From: Candidatus Cloacimonetes bacterium 4572_55
GTDB taxonomy: Bacteria; 4572-55
Length of the DNA stretch: 53,443 nt
Assembly: GCA_002084765.1 (NCBI GenBank)
Contig: NBMB01000006.1
Coordinates: forward strand, 1 to 53,443
Direction: 5' to 3'
Below are positions 17,301 through 27,166 of the stretch, one piece after another. The notes beneath the pieces were generated by a model. The model saw nothing but the letters and a program-made list of their open reading frames with translations. It was not told the origin of the DNA and searched no databases. The translations under genes were made by a program, and so were the position numbers. Each line of letters begins with the position of its first letter. Within the stretch, counting starts at the first letter, position 1.

Positions 17301-20300
17301 TGTGACCTGGTTGGACAATTCCTGTCCGTTAGAAGCCGGTCCGGGTCCCTTTTTGGTGAATATGGTTGCGACCGACGATTGCGGTAGCCTTGATGATCTG
17401 GACTACAGCAGCGCGCTCCTTCATTATCAAGTGGTGCATTTTGGCGGCGCGGAAGACGCTTGGCAGAGTGTGAGCATGACAGGCACTGCCGGTGATTTTA
17501 ATGGATATATTCCCTCTTCCGCCGACTATGCCGATTTGGAATCGGAATTTCTCGAATATGTCATGGGCGACACTTTCTACTATTATGTAGAAATTGACGA
17601 TATGTGCGACCTAAATACGGGTCCGGTTTTGTCTGATACATTGCAATTCTACCTCCGATGCCCGGACGATACCGATTATCCAGGCCTGGTTGTTGATACT
17701 TTTCCGTATGAGGGGAATTTTGAAGATTGCAATACGAACGAGCTTCTTGATGGATGGCACGTACTGGACAACGGCGTGGAAGACAGCACATGGTGCTCCA
17801 GTTGCGACGTAGTTCGAATGAGCCATACTGAGGGAACACAATATTCCGACACCCTGTTAACGCCGGAATTTGTTCATGGCGGCGAGAATCTGCTGTTGAC
17901 CTTCTGGCATCGTGCCACCCGTCCAGCGACGGATGACATATTCCATATCTACACATACTGCGATTGGTGTCCTGAGACAGATACGCTGACGTATATCTGG
18001 ACAGCGAACGCTGCGGATTATTATGAAGAATGCTGCGATAATTGGCGCAAAACCTGTATCTGCATTCCCGCTCATCTCTGTAGCGAAGGTATTTCAATCG
18101 GTTTTTCCGTGGATCGCGGAACGAATAACGGTATCGAAAATGGCAATACCGACGACAACTCTTGGGAAATCAATCGGGTGACGGTTGAGACCGTTGGTAT
18201 CGACGTAGCGACCGCGGTTGAGGTGCAACAATTGCCGAATACCCATGACAACGTGGGTCCCTATCAGGTTTATGCAGACATCGCCCTGCCCAGCAGTTGC
18301 TATGACATAAGGGGTTCGCTCATGTATATGTGCTGCACCCCCGATTTCTTACCAGCGGCTTTTGATTCCATGGTGGTGGTAAATGATTCCGTGCGTGTAT
18401 ATGCGACAATTCCCGCATCTCCAGGACCTCCTTTCTGCGAGGTGGAATATCCGTGCGACGACTTTCCGATTGAATACTACTTTGATCTGGAACTCTTCGT
18501 TACGACGGATGATACCGAGTATCAGTTGGATGGGGACTGCAACTTTCCCTTTGTCGCTCCGATGTCTGACAGCGGCGGGACGGCTGCTCCGCTGACTTTC
18601 CATGTGATCGACAATCCGCCGGAGATCGACTTTGTCACCACGCTGTTGCCAGATACCACTGAGGATCAGCATGGCAACTATGTCGTGACCGCTCGGGTTA
18701 TCGACGACATCTCTTTTGAGGATTTCGATACCGCTTATGAAAATTGGACTGAATCCTACACAGGAGTAGCGAATGTGGGTATCTACAGCGGCGGCTATTA
18801 TGATGACAACAATAATAGTACAGACAGTTCTCTGGAACCCGTCTCGTTGGAGAACACGCTTGTTTTTAATGATGTGACCGGCACTGTAACAAGTTGGGTA
18901 ACGCTACCGCAACAATATCTGTTGGCGCAACCCGCAGCGAACAGCGGTCCTGTTGAGCTGACCTTCTGGCAGTCTCTCCGTTATTGGCCTGGTTATCATG
19001 ATTATCATGGTATCTGGATTTCTACAGGCTCTTCCGATCCCGCGTCTGGGGAATTTGTCGAGCTTGCCGAGCTGAACTCGACTGCTAAGATGACCGTTGC
19101 ACGCGACCAGAAAGAGGAAAATGAGCGGGCAACTGCATGGGTGCAGGAAACTGTGGATCTGAGTGCTTATATCGGCCAAGACGTCTATATTGCTTTCAGA
19201 TATGATGGCGATTTTGAAGATGAATGGTATATCGACGATATTAAAGTTTCGCCTGATCCGGAAGTCATTCCGACAATTGATGATGAGAGCGTGACATTGC
19301 ATTACTACGTCACTGACCGGGATGGTACCCAAGGCACGACAACGGACATATCTATGAGCGTCCCCACGCGCGATGTGGGCTACTACGAAGCCGCTATCCC
19401 CGCCCCTGCCAGCGGTGAGTTTGCCTTTGGCGACGTCGTCTCCTACTGGGTGACTGCCGGCGATCTCTGCGACTATAATAGCGATGAAATCCCTGGTTTC
19501 AACGATGTGGCTAATGGGAATGTCGAGCTTTTGATTTCGACTTCAGAAATACGCACATTAACGATTGTCTGTTTCTATCCAGAGGATCCAGTCGTGACGA
19601 TCACCGAGCCAGTCGAGGATATGCCGATCTATTTCGGTCCCTATCCGGTGGAAGCGACAATCTATGACCCGACGCCCTTAAATACGGGCGCGGAAGTCAC
19701 AGGTGCTACGCTCTATTTCACCGTTTATGACGACGATATCAATCAAGGTCTGGGCAACGCGATTTATAACAGCTCTGTCGTGATGACTCCGAACGATATC
19801 TATCCCTGGCCTGGAGATGATGACGATTGGCCCGATGTAGATGATCCGATCTATTATTTCGAGACAGAAATTCCTGAGCTGGGTCTATACGAGTATGGCT
19901 ATTCGGTGGAATACTATGTGCATTTGAACACCAACGATTCGCCCTATTGCGACGACGATATTATGTCCGATCCGGAAGACTTCCTGATCATCTGCCCGAC
20001 CACTACCCCGTCGAATTTGCAGACGGTCGGTTGGCAGGATCCCACTGTGAGCGATCCTGGAGAGCATATCCCGATGACCTCGGATATGGTCTATCTGGAT
20101 TGGGATCTGGATCCGATCTTTTATCATGATCCGGTTGCAGAGAGCTGGTTTGACGTGGGCATAAATGCCACAAACAATATGTTGGCTGTCCGCTTTGACA
20201 TTCTCAAAGCCTCCAAGCTGACCACATTGAGCGCGGCAATTATGGGTGAAAGCGACGGTCTGCACGACGCGTCGGTGATGCTGGTTCATGACAATAACGG

Positions 20301-23300
20301 TCAACCCAGCGATCCTGATAACTCGGCAAACTGGATTCTGGAGCAATGGCTTACGGTCGCTCCGAATCCGCAGAACGTGAATGTGAATCTCACCAATCGC
20401 GGAACCATGCCGTGGGTATCTGTCAGCTTGATGCAAGCCGATGGTATGTATCCGGAATTCGATAATTTCTCGGATGATGAAGTCTGGCCCATAGGTGAGG
20501 TTGTCTGGGGTATCTTTACCTGGGAGCAAAACCAAAATGGACAAGATGTTGCCCGCTTGTTTGTCGATGCCAAGGATTTGGGCGACGCGCTCTACGGTCA
20601 ATATACTGAAGATGGCGTGGTGTTCGACATAGACGATAGTCACTCCTTCCGCCGCCAGGATAGCAACGCTTGGTATGAAGATGAAGACTATAACTACATG
20701 ATGAAGCTGGATACGGCTCCAGAATGTTTCTCGCACTTCGACGTCTATCGTAACTGCACTGCGAGCTTGACCAGCGAACTGCTGAATAGCAACCATCGCC
20801 CGGACACAGAAGCACTGATCTCTGACGAGGACCTTTGGGTCTATGGCTCTGGCTATTATGATGTGGACGGCTTTGAGTATGACACCTTCTTGGATTGTGA
20901 CTGCGGCAATAGCATCGGCTCCGATCCAGAGGATTACACATATTATTACTATGTAGAGGCCGTGTACGAGTATTATGATCCCAATGACCCTCTCTATCCT
21001 TATTATAATTATGAGGATCCCGACGCTTTCAATCCTGTGGTCGATTTCGTTGGCAACAGACCGCAAATCATTGAGGAAGGCGTCATTGTGGCTCCGGCAA
21101 GTGTCGATCTGACATTGGTTGTTGGTAGCGATTACTACGACACTCAGGCAATCCTGGTGGAAAATAGCGGTAATGATGACTTGTGGTTCTATGACCAGGT
21201 CGTTGAAGGTAATATTGACGAGATATGCGTGACCAACCCTGATGGCGACGAAATTTGTAGTGGCGAAGGCGGCTGTTCCTCGATTCTTACCGAAAATTTC
21301 GAGAACGGCTGGCCCACAGGTTGGGCAGAATACCATACTGGCATAGATGCAGTCAACGTAAATGATGCTGCGGCATATAGCGGTGCCCAGTCTCTGCAGT
21401 TCGATGATGTATTTGATGTCGCTCAGAGTTGGGTGATCTTGCCACAGTTGACTGGTGCTAATGCGTTAAATTTCTGGCAAGCACTGAACTATTGGGATAT
21501 TGGCTATCATGACTATCATGGCATTTGGGTCTCAACCGGCTCCAGTGATCCTGCCGACGGTAATTTTGTCGAGGTTCAAGAACTGAATATCTCCGATGGT
21601 ACAGCGAATCGCGAAAACAAAGAGGATGCTGACCGCTTAAGTGAATGGGAACAAATTGTTGTTGACTTGAGTGCTTATACCGGGCAGAGCATTTATATTG
21701 CTTTTGTTTACGAGGGTAGTTACGAGGACGAATGGTATATCGACGATATCGACGTGTGCGGCGAAGGCGGCGGCGGCGGTGCAATAACGACCGAAACTGA
21801 ACCAAACGATGACATTGAGACGGCAAATGGTCCTATGAATTATGACGTCAATGTCACCGGTTCGGTTACTGGCGGCGGCGTTGAGGTTCCTGATCGCTAT
21901 GATTGGTTCTATATTGACGTTCTCACGGCGGGTAATATTACTATTGACCTGTTCTTTATTGACAATGATGGCGACCTGGATTTAAATCTGTATAATAGCG
22001 AGTATTCTATCGGTTATAGCGGCTCTGTGAGTGACAATGAGCAGATCAATTACACTGTAGCCCAAACAGGTCGGTATTATATTCGGGTACATGGTTATGG
22101 CAACTCAAGTGTATATACAAACAGTTATACATTGGGAGTTAGCTACGGAACCAGAACCACTTTAGCGTTGGGCGAGTCATCGGATGCGATTCCGCAAGAA
22201 AAGCTCGCGGAATTGGAAGCAAACGGTTTCTTTGATCCAATTAACAGCCCATCAATACGGGAAATCAGCCCTGGCGGTATTACCTATTACGAAGTTGACA
22301 TTGATCTGAATGTCGATACGCACACGGTTGGCTCCTATCAATCTACGGTTTATCTCAATACCAGCTATGGCTGGGGTGTTCCGCTGGTTGGTTGCGATCG
22401 TCCTGATGTGGACGTGAATGTGGACGTTGTGGTTCCGCAACCTGTGATTCCTCCTTTCGTTATGTGCGACCGTCCCTGCGATAACTATTATGCAGACGAC
22501 ATTGTCATTGCGAATCCGAGCGATATTCATACTACGGATATGACATACACCGCAACATTGGTCGGCGCGCCCTATTATGTGTCGTTGATTGCGACAGATG
22601 TTGCCTCGGCTGACACGAATTCCGCAGTTTCTGGACACGTTGAGGCTCTACAAAACTCGGACGACTATGGCAATACCGCGCTGAGTATCCTCTATTACGA
22701 TCAAAGGAATATCTCGCATGCCTACTTTACGCCAGATACCTTTGAGGTGCAGTTTGTTTACAATGGCGATACAAACGACATGTACTCAGTTACGGTAATT
22801 TCGGAAATTATTCCGTACGCCGAGCTGTGGATCGACGATGTCGGCGTCAGCGTATCCGAACCTGATCCCACTCTCATCGATTCCATTTCCGGCGTCGTTG
22901 GGTGCGGCGAAAATGATTTCTGCTTCAATATCTGGGCGGAGAACTGTGCAGAGGTCGATCAAATTCAAATCGAATTGACCGATCTGAACAATATGTGGGA
23001 CGGTTCGACCATTGAGGTCACTCCGTTGATTGGCGCGCAGATCACGTATCAGATGATAAGCGACAACGTTCTCCTGGTTGAGTTGACCGGTACAGGCGAC
23101 GACGCTGCTGAGCTGGATTTTAATAGTGCTATAGGCGGCCAGCCAATCCTGCAGGTCTGCGGCGAACAAGAGGGTCTCTCTAGCACCTATTATGACGTGA
23201 CTTTTGACTATTCTTACTACGGCGGCACTATTGTCGCCACCGACAATGATTGCGGCGATGACGGTGCCCCGATCTTTACGCACGATGCCCGATTCATCAA

Positions 23301-25230
23301 GGAATATGATGTGATTGTCAGTGTCGATTCACTCCATGTGCATGAGCATATACCGACGTGCACAGAGTGCGGACCCGATCCGTATGAAAATGCTGAAGAG
23401 GGCTGGTGGTTCGGTTCCCGTCACAACCAGGTTGACTTCACTATTCATAATAACTCGAGCGCGACGCTGACTCATGTCGAGTTTAGCGTGAGCGTACCCG
23501 GTATTGGAGACGACTACATCCAATGCTATGCGCCTGCATTAAGTGGCGTTACCGGCGTTCTCGTCGATGGCTATGGGTATTCCGAGTATAGCAATGATTC
23601 GCAACCTCCGGTTGAAAAGCAAGAAGAGACAACGTATGGCTCGACCCCTGTGGATGAGAATCTTATCCGCCAGGGCGGCGATACTTCTGATGACGCTTTT
23701 GTCATTGACGGCTTGCCGTTTACCGATACAGGGACTACCGTTGGTTATACCGGCGATTATGGTCCATATACAGGTGATGGCTTGATTTGTGGTGGGACAG
23801 GCGTCGGTGCCAGCGCGGCGGATGTTGTCTATATGGTTACATTAGCTGAAGCAACTCTTCTCAATATCTCTCTTTGCGGCTCCAGTTATGATACTGCTCT
23901 GGGAATACTCAATGATATGGGCGTTCCGGTTGCCGGCAATGACGATTTTTGTGAATATCAATCCGATATAACCTGTGATTTCCCTGCCGGAACCTATTAT
24001 ATTGTCGTTGATGGCTATGGTAATGACGCCGGAGAATATACCCTGACAGTAGGAGAGGCGGTTCAATTTGGTCACTTTGTCTTTGAGGGATCATTTGCGC
24101 CTGGCGATCATCAAGGTAGCTTCGAGTGCGATGTGGCCTGGGATTATCCGGAAGGCTCTTATCCCGGCGGTTTTACCGAGAGTAATAATCGCGGGTCATA
24201 TATGATGTCCATTAGTAGTGTGAGCGTTGAAGATTCTGACGACTTTGTTGGATGCGTCACAACCGAAGCAAAGGCGTTCCAATTGACCGATACAAAGGGC
24301 GATTGTAACAACTCTATCAACTTAAGCTCCGGCTCTGATGACGAGGTCAATGTGACAGATGTGGTCACGATTCTGAACAATATGGTTGAATCGAACGTAA
24401 ATCTGGACGAGTATGTGATGGACTTCAACGATGATTATTTAGTAAACGTCTCCGACGCTTATGAGATGATCCTCTACATCGTCCGTTGCTATGACCTGCC
24501 GACCTTTGATCTGAACACAGGGGATCATGGGGAAATTGCAAACAATTGCGAATTTGCACCCACTGCGATCGCTACGTCAAACTTTGACGCGGAGCTTCAG
24601 TTGCGCGTCGATGGCGACATGATCTATCTGGACATAGCAAATAATGTGGATATTGCCGCATTGCAGATTGACCTGAACCATAGCGATCTGGTCCTGAATG
24701 ACGCGGTGAAGAGCGACCGACTGGAGAATATGACGGTTCAGAGTCAATTTGCTGAGAATACCGGCGGATTGGTTGTGATCAACCTGAGTGCGGAACCGTT
24801 TGCCGCAGGTAGCGGAACCATCTTAAGCATCCCGTTTGACACGGAAGTTGACGGCGTGATCTCTGTGAACAACGTCATTGCGTTGGATCGTAGCGGTCGT
24901 CAAATCCCGGTTACGTTCGACAGCGGCGACGTCACAGTCAGAAGACTGCCGACCGAATTCGCTCTGAACCAGAACTATCCGAATCCGTTCAACCCCATGA
25001 CCACAATCCTCTATCAATTGCCGAAAGCCGAGCATGTGAATCTGCGTGTTTACAACGCTGCCGGTCAATTGGTGCGGACACTGGTCAATGAGAACAAGGA
25101 CGCTGGATTTTACGATATCCAATGGGATGGTAAGAATGATCGAAACGCGACTGTCTCTTCCGGCGTTTACTTCTATCAGATCACTGCGGGTAGCTTTGAT
25201 ACTACCAAGAAAATGATGCTGCTGAAGTAA
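14329..25230 (+). CDS. giant secreted multidomain protein (MAM-like, PPC, dockerin-like, cohesin-like, T9SS-type tail)
   Basis: 3,633 residues; ATG 14329 follows AAGGAGGAG at 14315-14323. The signal peptide ends near MTNAQEA. Visible parts: a MAM-like choice-of-anchor domain (residues about 60-220, opening SFETWPPNGW and closing HIDDVSVG); an ASPM/SPD-2/Hydin-like domain (about 224-328); further MAM-like domains near 514, 765, 1124, 1462 and 2320, several ending WYIDDI; two pre-peptidase C-terminal (PPC) domains (about 2487-2600 and 3120-3245); a dockerin-like pair of Asp/Asn loops (about 3320-3390, KGDCNNS and DFNDDYLVNVSD); a cohesin-like domain (about 3418-3540); and a T9SS-type tail (about 3541-3633, NYPNPFNPMTT to KMMLLK). 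The domains at 1462 and 2320 are near-copies sharing YHDYHGIW. No catalytic site was seen, so a cell-surface or matrix role is inferred. It is a single-gene unit with its own promoter and terminator. Confidence 0.9.
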   Translation: MNRFSKWLILSILIVMLMTAGMTNAQEAKDPKLEDAPPVNEGLIYNPPDFDPENRTGEYLPTESFETWPPNGWTLDPATETGAWLQDNGTDYGPGTPHTGTSCAFFDDYDYSSGTTGQMITPVMDLSSAADPSLMFWYYDGGGYDGGGSDYVSVQISTDGTTYTGIYTTPLNTTAWELCSVDLAAYVGQANVTIAFVGTSVWGYSNPHIDDVSVGEPPPPAIAVNYNAGDFGLVPTGNTGYLGGFTVTNVGGGTLTIDSITDLSGTEFSTGFAYGDVSLAQGETSETFDFYYSPSNGGVDSVDFVITSTSGTVATIALTGEGLQLPDNMVQIGTEMNTNTHLPIEPWYRYTYSQSIYTQDELDMDNMRIESIWYHYNGYQAFDDELVVYMGHTAKTAFASTSDWIDVGDLQQVFDGTFSVPDTSGWVEIILDTPFYYNNSDNLVIGVDENTEGFHSDSTDFYASTTPINTNMSIVYYSDGTNPNPSSPSNGILYTYRPNTRIQLATYELPSATVVPVAEDFEDSNLLPDGWYGDADGNNTTWAIDCGCDEIDPCDNAAAISGIGTVGHEWLVTPWIVDTGDTPENHGLVLEFSVKVADNTLSDSVEVWMSTTQQGEFVNRSNFEQIWSMCTTEFDNVNLPCEEFEICIPNVDSIHVAFVFEYTQNVTLNGWAVDDITLERDYAPVVSIDQLPDICNPLEMGLLSGQTTDAYPNVEGDPDINIGETYLYYSYISDPLGPIWQQAGLSSSYSIGNGYQINAQIPQPTVRFEGVFPPEGWTMESGTAGYTGETFTRGVIGMPGASHTGDYGVSIFADSFGDPNQIQDQWLISPSLSVNSGDILEFYSENNQGSVNGDHYYIQITTNGGTDWTELLDLSDDFVLADSALAQHLMTDAPYQIDLSTYAGQTVQIAWNAYEIVYSAMGMWYIDDIRILPSGPGSGAVAEYWCEADSVSYFFASADYCGGNIGYSDTLGFAIENPDPTINTVSQLGPDVTWLDNSCPLEAGPGPFLVNMVATDDCGSLDDLDYSSALLHYQVVHFGGAEDAWQSVSMTGTAGDFNGYIPSSADYADLESEFLEYVMGDTFYYYVEIDDMCDLNTGPVLSDTLQFYLRCPDDTDYPGLVVDTFPYEGNFEDCNTNELLDGWHVLDNGVEDSTWCSSCDVVRMSHTEGTQYSDTLLTPEFVHGGENLLLTFWHRATRPATDDIFHIYTYCDWCPETDTLTYIWTANAADYYEECCDNWRKTCICIPAHLCSEGISIGFSVDRGTNNGIENGNTDDNSWEINRVTVETVGIDVATAVEVQQLPNTHDNVGPYQVYADIALPSSCYDIRGSLMYMCCTPDFLPAAFDSMVVVNDSVRVYATIPASPGPPFCEVEYPCDDFPIEYYFDLELFVTTDDTEYQLDGDCNFPFVAPMSDSGGTAAPLTFHVIDNPPEIDFVTTLLPDTTEDQHGNYVVTARVIDDISFEDFDTAYENWTESYTGVANVGIYSGGYYDDNNNSTDSSLEPVSLENTLVFNDVTGTVTSWVTLPQQYLLAQPAANSGPVELTFWQSLRYWPGYHDYHGIWISTGSSDPASGEFVELAELNSTAKMTVARDQKEENERATAWVQETVDLSAYIGQDVYIAFRYDGDFEDEWYIDDIKVSPDPEVIPTIDDESVTLHYYVTDRDGTQGTTTDISMSVPTRDVGYYEAAIPAPASGEFAFGDVVSYWVTAGDLCDYNSDEIPGFNDVANGNVELLISTSEIRTLTIVCFYPEDPVVTITEPVEDMPIYFGPYPVEATIYDPTPLNTGAEVTGATLYFTVYDDDINQGLGNAIYNSSVVMTPNDIYPWPGDDDDWPDVDDPIYYFETEIPELGLYEYGYSVEYYVHLNTNDSPYCDDDIMSDPEDFLIICPTTTPSNLQTVGWQDPTVSDPGEHIPMTSDMVYLDWDLDPIFYHDPVAESWFDVGINATNNMLAVRFDILKASKLTTLSAAIMGESDGLHDASVMLVHDNNGQPSDPDNSANWILEQWLTVAPNPQNVNVNLTNRGTMPWVSVSLMQADGMYPEFDNFSDDEVWPIGEVVWGIFTWEQNQNGQDVARLFVDAKDLGDALYGQYTEDGVVFDIDDSHSFRRQDSNAWYEDEDYNYMMKLDTAPECFSHFDVYRNCTASLTSELLNSNHRPDTEALISDEDLWVYGSGYYDVDGFEYDTFLDCDCGNSIGSDPEDYTYYYYVEAVYEYYDPNDPLYPYYNYEDPDAFNPVVDFVGNRPQIIEEGVIVAPASVDLTLVVGSDYYDTQAILVENSGNDDLWFYDQVVEGNIDEICVTNPDGDEICSGEGGCSSILTENFENGWPTGWAEYHTGIDAVNVNDAAAYSGAQSLQFDDVFDVAQSWVILPQLTGANALNFWQALNYWDIGYHDYHGIWVSTGSSDPADGNFVEVQELNISDGTANRENKEDADRLSEWEQIVVDLSAYTGQSIYIAFVYEGSYEDEWYIDDIDVCGEGGGGGAITTETEPNDDIETANGPMNYDVNVTGSVTGGGVEVPDRYDWFYIDVLTAGNITIDLFFIDNDGDLDLNLYNSEYSIGYSGSVSDNEQINYTVAQTGRYYIRVHGYGNSSVYTNSYTLGVSYGTRTTLALGESSDAIPQEKLAELEANGFFDPINSPSIREISPGGITYYEVDIDLNVDTHTVGSYQSTVYLNTSYGWGVPLVGCDRPDVDVNVDVVVPQPVIPPFVMCDRPCDNYYADDIVIANPSDIHTTDMTYTATLVGAPYYVSLIATDVASADTNSAVSGHVEALQNSDDYGNTALSILYYDQRNISHAYFTPDTFEVQFVYNGDTNDMYSVTVISEIIPYAELWIDDVGVSVSEPDPTLIDSISGVVGCGENDFCFNIWAENCAEVDQIQIELTDLNNMWDGSTIEVTPLIGAQITYQMISDNVLLVELTGTGDDAAELDFNSAIGGQPILQVCGEQEGLSSTYYDVTFDYSYYGGTIVATDNDCGDDGAPIFTHDARFIKEYDVIVSVDSLHVHEHIPTCTECGPDPYENAEEGWWFGSRHNQVDFTIHNNSSATLTHVEFSVSVPGIGDDYIQCYAPALSGVTGVLVDGYGYSEYSNDSQPPVEKQEETTYGSTPVDENLIRQGGDTSDDAFVIDGLPFTDTGTTVGYTGDYGPYTGDGLICGGTGVGASAADVVYMVTLAEATLLNISLCGSSYDTALGILNDMGVPVAGNDDFCEYQSDITCDFPAGTYYIVVDGYGNDAGEYTLTVGEAVQFGHFVFEGSFAPGDHQGSFECDVAWDYPEGSYPGGFTESNNRGSYMMSISSVSVEDSDDFVGCVTTEAKAFQLTDTKGDCNNSINLSSGSDDEVNVTDVVTILNNMVESNVNLDEYVMDFNDDYLVNVSDAYEMILYIVRCYDLPTFDLNTGDHGEIANNCEFAPTAIATSNFDAELQLRVDGDMIYLDIANNVDIAALQIDLNHSDLVLNDAVKSDRLENMTVQSQFAENTGGLVVINLSAEPFAAGSGTILSIPFDTEVDGVISVNNVIALDRSGRQIPVTFDSGDVTVRRLPTEFALNQNYPNPFNPMTTILYQLPKAEHVNLRVYNAAGQLVRTLVNENKDAGFYDIQWDGKNDRNATVSSGVYFYQITAGSFDTTKKMMLLK

Positions 25231-25266
25231 TCACTGTAAGCATGCGAACCAACAATTTCGCATAAC

Positions 25267-25308
25267 AAAAAACCCGCTGGAGCTGTCACTCTGGCGGGTT
25301 TTTTTTGT
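25267..25308 (+). terminator. rho-independent terminator
   Basis: AAAAAACCCGC (25267-25277) pairs with GCGGGTTTTTT (25294-25304) and is followed by more T residues. It lies 36 nt after the giant gene's stop and may also serve the convergent esterase gene because of the A-rich left arm. Confidence 0.9.
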
Positions 25309-25322
25309 CAGATTACGCAGAT
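25309..25322 (-). repeat. fragment of the interspersed repeat, reverse orientation
   Basis: CAGATTACGCAGAT is the reverse complement of the repeat core. It sits between the terminator and the 3' end of the esterase gene. Confidence 0.6.
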
Positions 25323-25346
25323 AAATGTGATTCCATGAGAGCGGAT

Positions 25347-26078
25347 CTAAAAGCGGGATTCAAGATAATATGGCAACATTGCATACCATGTGGGCCAATC
25401 ATGCCGCATATCATGCCCCCATAAATCCAACTCGCATGGGACTCCCAATCCGTCCAAAATATTCGCCAGATCGATCGACCGCTGCGGGTCTTCATATTCC
25501 CCCTGACCGCTGAGGACATGGATATGACGCTTTTGGCGCAATTGCTCCAAATGCCATCCATCATTCAAATTCGGCAAATAATCTACAGGATTGTTAAAAT
25601 ACACATTATCATCATAATAATTATCGACGTAACGTTTGAGATCATACGTACCGCTCATCAGGATCGCCCCGTCAATCAGATCTGGACGGTGGAACAGAGC
25701 ATTCGCCGCATGAACGCATCCCATACTGATCCCGCAAGTGATGATCATCACCCTGCCCTGACAGTCGTTATGGATAAAAGGAACGACCTCATTGAAAATG
25801 TAGCTATTATACTGTTGCTGGCGAATTGCCTTTTGCGCCGGGTGAATGTGCTGATTGAACCAGCTCTCATTATTTATACTGTTGATTGAGTAGACTTTTA
25901 CCTTGCCGTTATGGATATGATGCGATATCTTATCGATCATCTGAAATCGTTCATATTCCAAGAAATCAGCGGCGGCAGTCGGAAACATCAACAGAGCAAA
26001 CCCATAATGCCCATAAGATACGACCGGCGTATCCTTACCCAGATTCGGACTCCACCATTTGTGGATTTTTCTTCGCAT
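25347..26078 (-). CDS. alpha/beta-hydrolase, esterase family
   Basis: 243 residues without a signal peptide, so probably cytoplasmic. A G-x-S-x-G nucleophile elbow (GISMG, Ser118) follows a hydrophobic strand (VMIITC), and histidines in GHDMRHDW (His222 and His226) fit the catalytic-His loop of the fold. The aspartate may lie near GQGEYEDP (about residue 190), but I cannot be sure. The overall look is of the small COG4947-type esterases (from memory), and the substrate is unknown. ATG 26078 is preceded on the minus strand by a GAGGGGAA ribosome-binding site. The gene is divergent from the UDP-glucuronate decarboxylase gene across a 143-nt region and convergent with the giant gene. Confidence 0.8.
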   Translation of the reverse strand: MRRKIHKWWSPNLGKDTPVVSYGHYGFALLMFPTAAADFLEYERFQMIDKISHHIHNGKVKVYSINSINNESWFNQHIHPAQKAIRQQQYNSYIFNEVVPFIHNDCQGRVMIITCGISMGCVHAANALFHRPDLIDGAILMSGTYDLKRYVDNYYDDNVYFNNPVDYLPNLNDGWHLEQLRQKRHIHVLSGQGEYEDPQRSIDLANILDGLGVPCELDLWGHDMRHDWPTWYAMLPYYLESRF

Positions 26079-26143
26079 ATTTTTTCCCCTCGCCCGCTTA
26101 CGCGGATATTTTTCGTTTGGCGTGTCAGGTTATCGAAAATGAT

Positions 26144-26172
26144 TTGACTTTTGCTAACATAATATTTATAGT
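26144..26172 (+). promoter_or_regulatory. sigma70-type promoter of the UXS-type gene
   Basis: TTGACT at 26144-26149, a 17-nt spacer and TATAGT at 26167-26172. The predicted start near 26179 gives a leader of about 43 nt to ATG 26222. No equally clear promoter is seen for the divergent esterase gene. Confidence 0.7.
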
Positions 26173-26221
26173 GTGATTTCTCAATAATAAAATCTATTTT
26201 TCGAATCAAAGGAGAAATACT

Positions 26222-27166
26222 ATGCGTTTTGTCGTCACCGGCGGGGCAGGCTTTCTCGGCTCACATTTATGCGATAAATTGCTGAGCGAGGGGCATGAAG
26301 TTGTCTGTATTGATAATCTGATCACTGGCAGTTTAGATAATATCATGCATATTCGCGACCCCAAGTTTCAATTCATTCATTATGATGTAACAAATTTTTT
26401 ATATGTTGACGGCTCTGTCGATTACGTGCTCCATTTCGCCAGCCCAGCCAGCCCTATAGACTATCTGGAGCTGCCGATTCAGACCCTTAAGGTGGGCGCG
26501 CTCGGCACGCATAAAGCCCTGGGTCTAGCAAAAGCAAAGAATGCAGGTTTTTTGTTGGCGTCTACATCCGAAGTATATGGAGATCCGCTGGTAAACCCGC
26601 AATCAGAATCCTATTGGGGCAATGTCAATCCGATCGGTCCTCGCGGCGTATACGACGAAGCAAAGCGGTTTGCAGAAGCGTTGACAATGGCGTATCATCG
26701 TTCACATAACATAAATACGAAGATCGTGCGGATATTTAATACGTTCGGTCCACGTATGCGTCCCAACGACGGTCGCGTGGTTCCAGCGTTTATTTGCCAG
26801 GCATTAGACGGAGAGCCGCTATCGATTTTTGGGGACGGCTCCCAGACCCGCAGCTTTATCTACGTGGAGGATGAAATAGAAGGAATTTATCGACTGATTT
26901 TATCAGATATGCATGAGCCAGTCAATATCGGCAATCCGAAAGAAATGTCTATCCTAAAATTTGCCGAGCTGATCCAAGAATTGGCCGGAAATAGCCACAA
27001 GATCGAATATGGTTCGCTTCCTGTGGACGATCCAAAGGTACGCTGCCCCAATATCACATTGGCAAAAAAGAAACTCAACTGGGAGCCAAAAATCACAATC
27101 CGAGAGGGATTGAAACGCACAATCGAATATTTCAAGAAAAAAAATCATCCGCATAAATCTGCGTAA
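26222..27166 (+). CDS. UDP-glucuronate decarboxylase (UDP-xylose synthase family)
   Basis: 314 residues, an extended short-chain dehydrogenase/reductase. The N-terminal NAD-binding motif is GGAGFLGSH (residues 7-15) and the catalytic pair is Tyr144 and Lys148 (VYDEAK). The stretch SEVYGDP, then [17 protein letters not shown], is the signature of the UXS subfamily, which turns UDP-glucuronate into UDP-xylose for cell-surface polysaccharide. Length and motif order are normal. ATG 26222 follows AAAGGAG at 26208-26214. The oddity is the 3' end: the last residues (about HPHKSA) and the TAA stop at 27164-27166 are encoded by the first units of a 21-bp repeat array, so the native C-terminus has been replaced or extended. 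dTDP-glucose dehydratase or another epimerase is less likely given the [12 protein letters not shown] block. Confidence 0.9.
   Translation: MRFVVTGGAGFLGSHLCDKLLSEGHEVVCIDNLITGSLDNIMHIRDPKFQFIHYDVTNFLYVDGSVDYVLHFASPASPIDYLELPIQTLKVGALGTHKALGLAKAKNAGFLLASTSEVYGDPLVNPQSESYWGNVNPIGPRGVYDEAKRFAEALTMAYHRSHNINTKIVRIFNTFGPRMRPNDGRVVPAFICQALDGEPLSIFGDGSQTRSFIYVEDEIEGIYRLILSDMHEPVNIGNPKEMSILKFAELIQELAGNSHKIEYGSLPVDDPKVRCPNITLAKKKLNWEPKITIREGLKRTIEYFKKKNHPHKSA

Noticed and set aside
19885-21336. Long antisense open frame (483 codons) inside the second giant gene
   Set aside because: It is a shadow of the coding frame: low-complexity Ile/Val/Arg/His content, no RBS and no recognisable domain.
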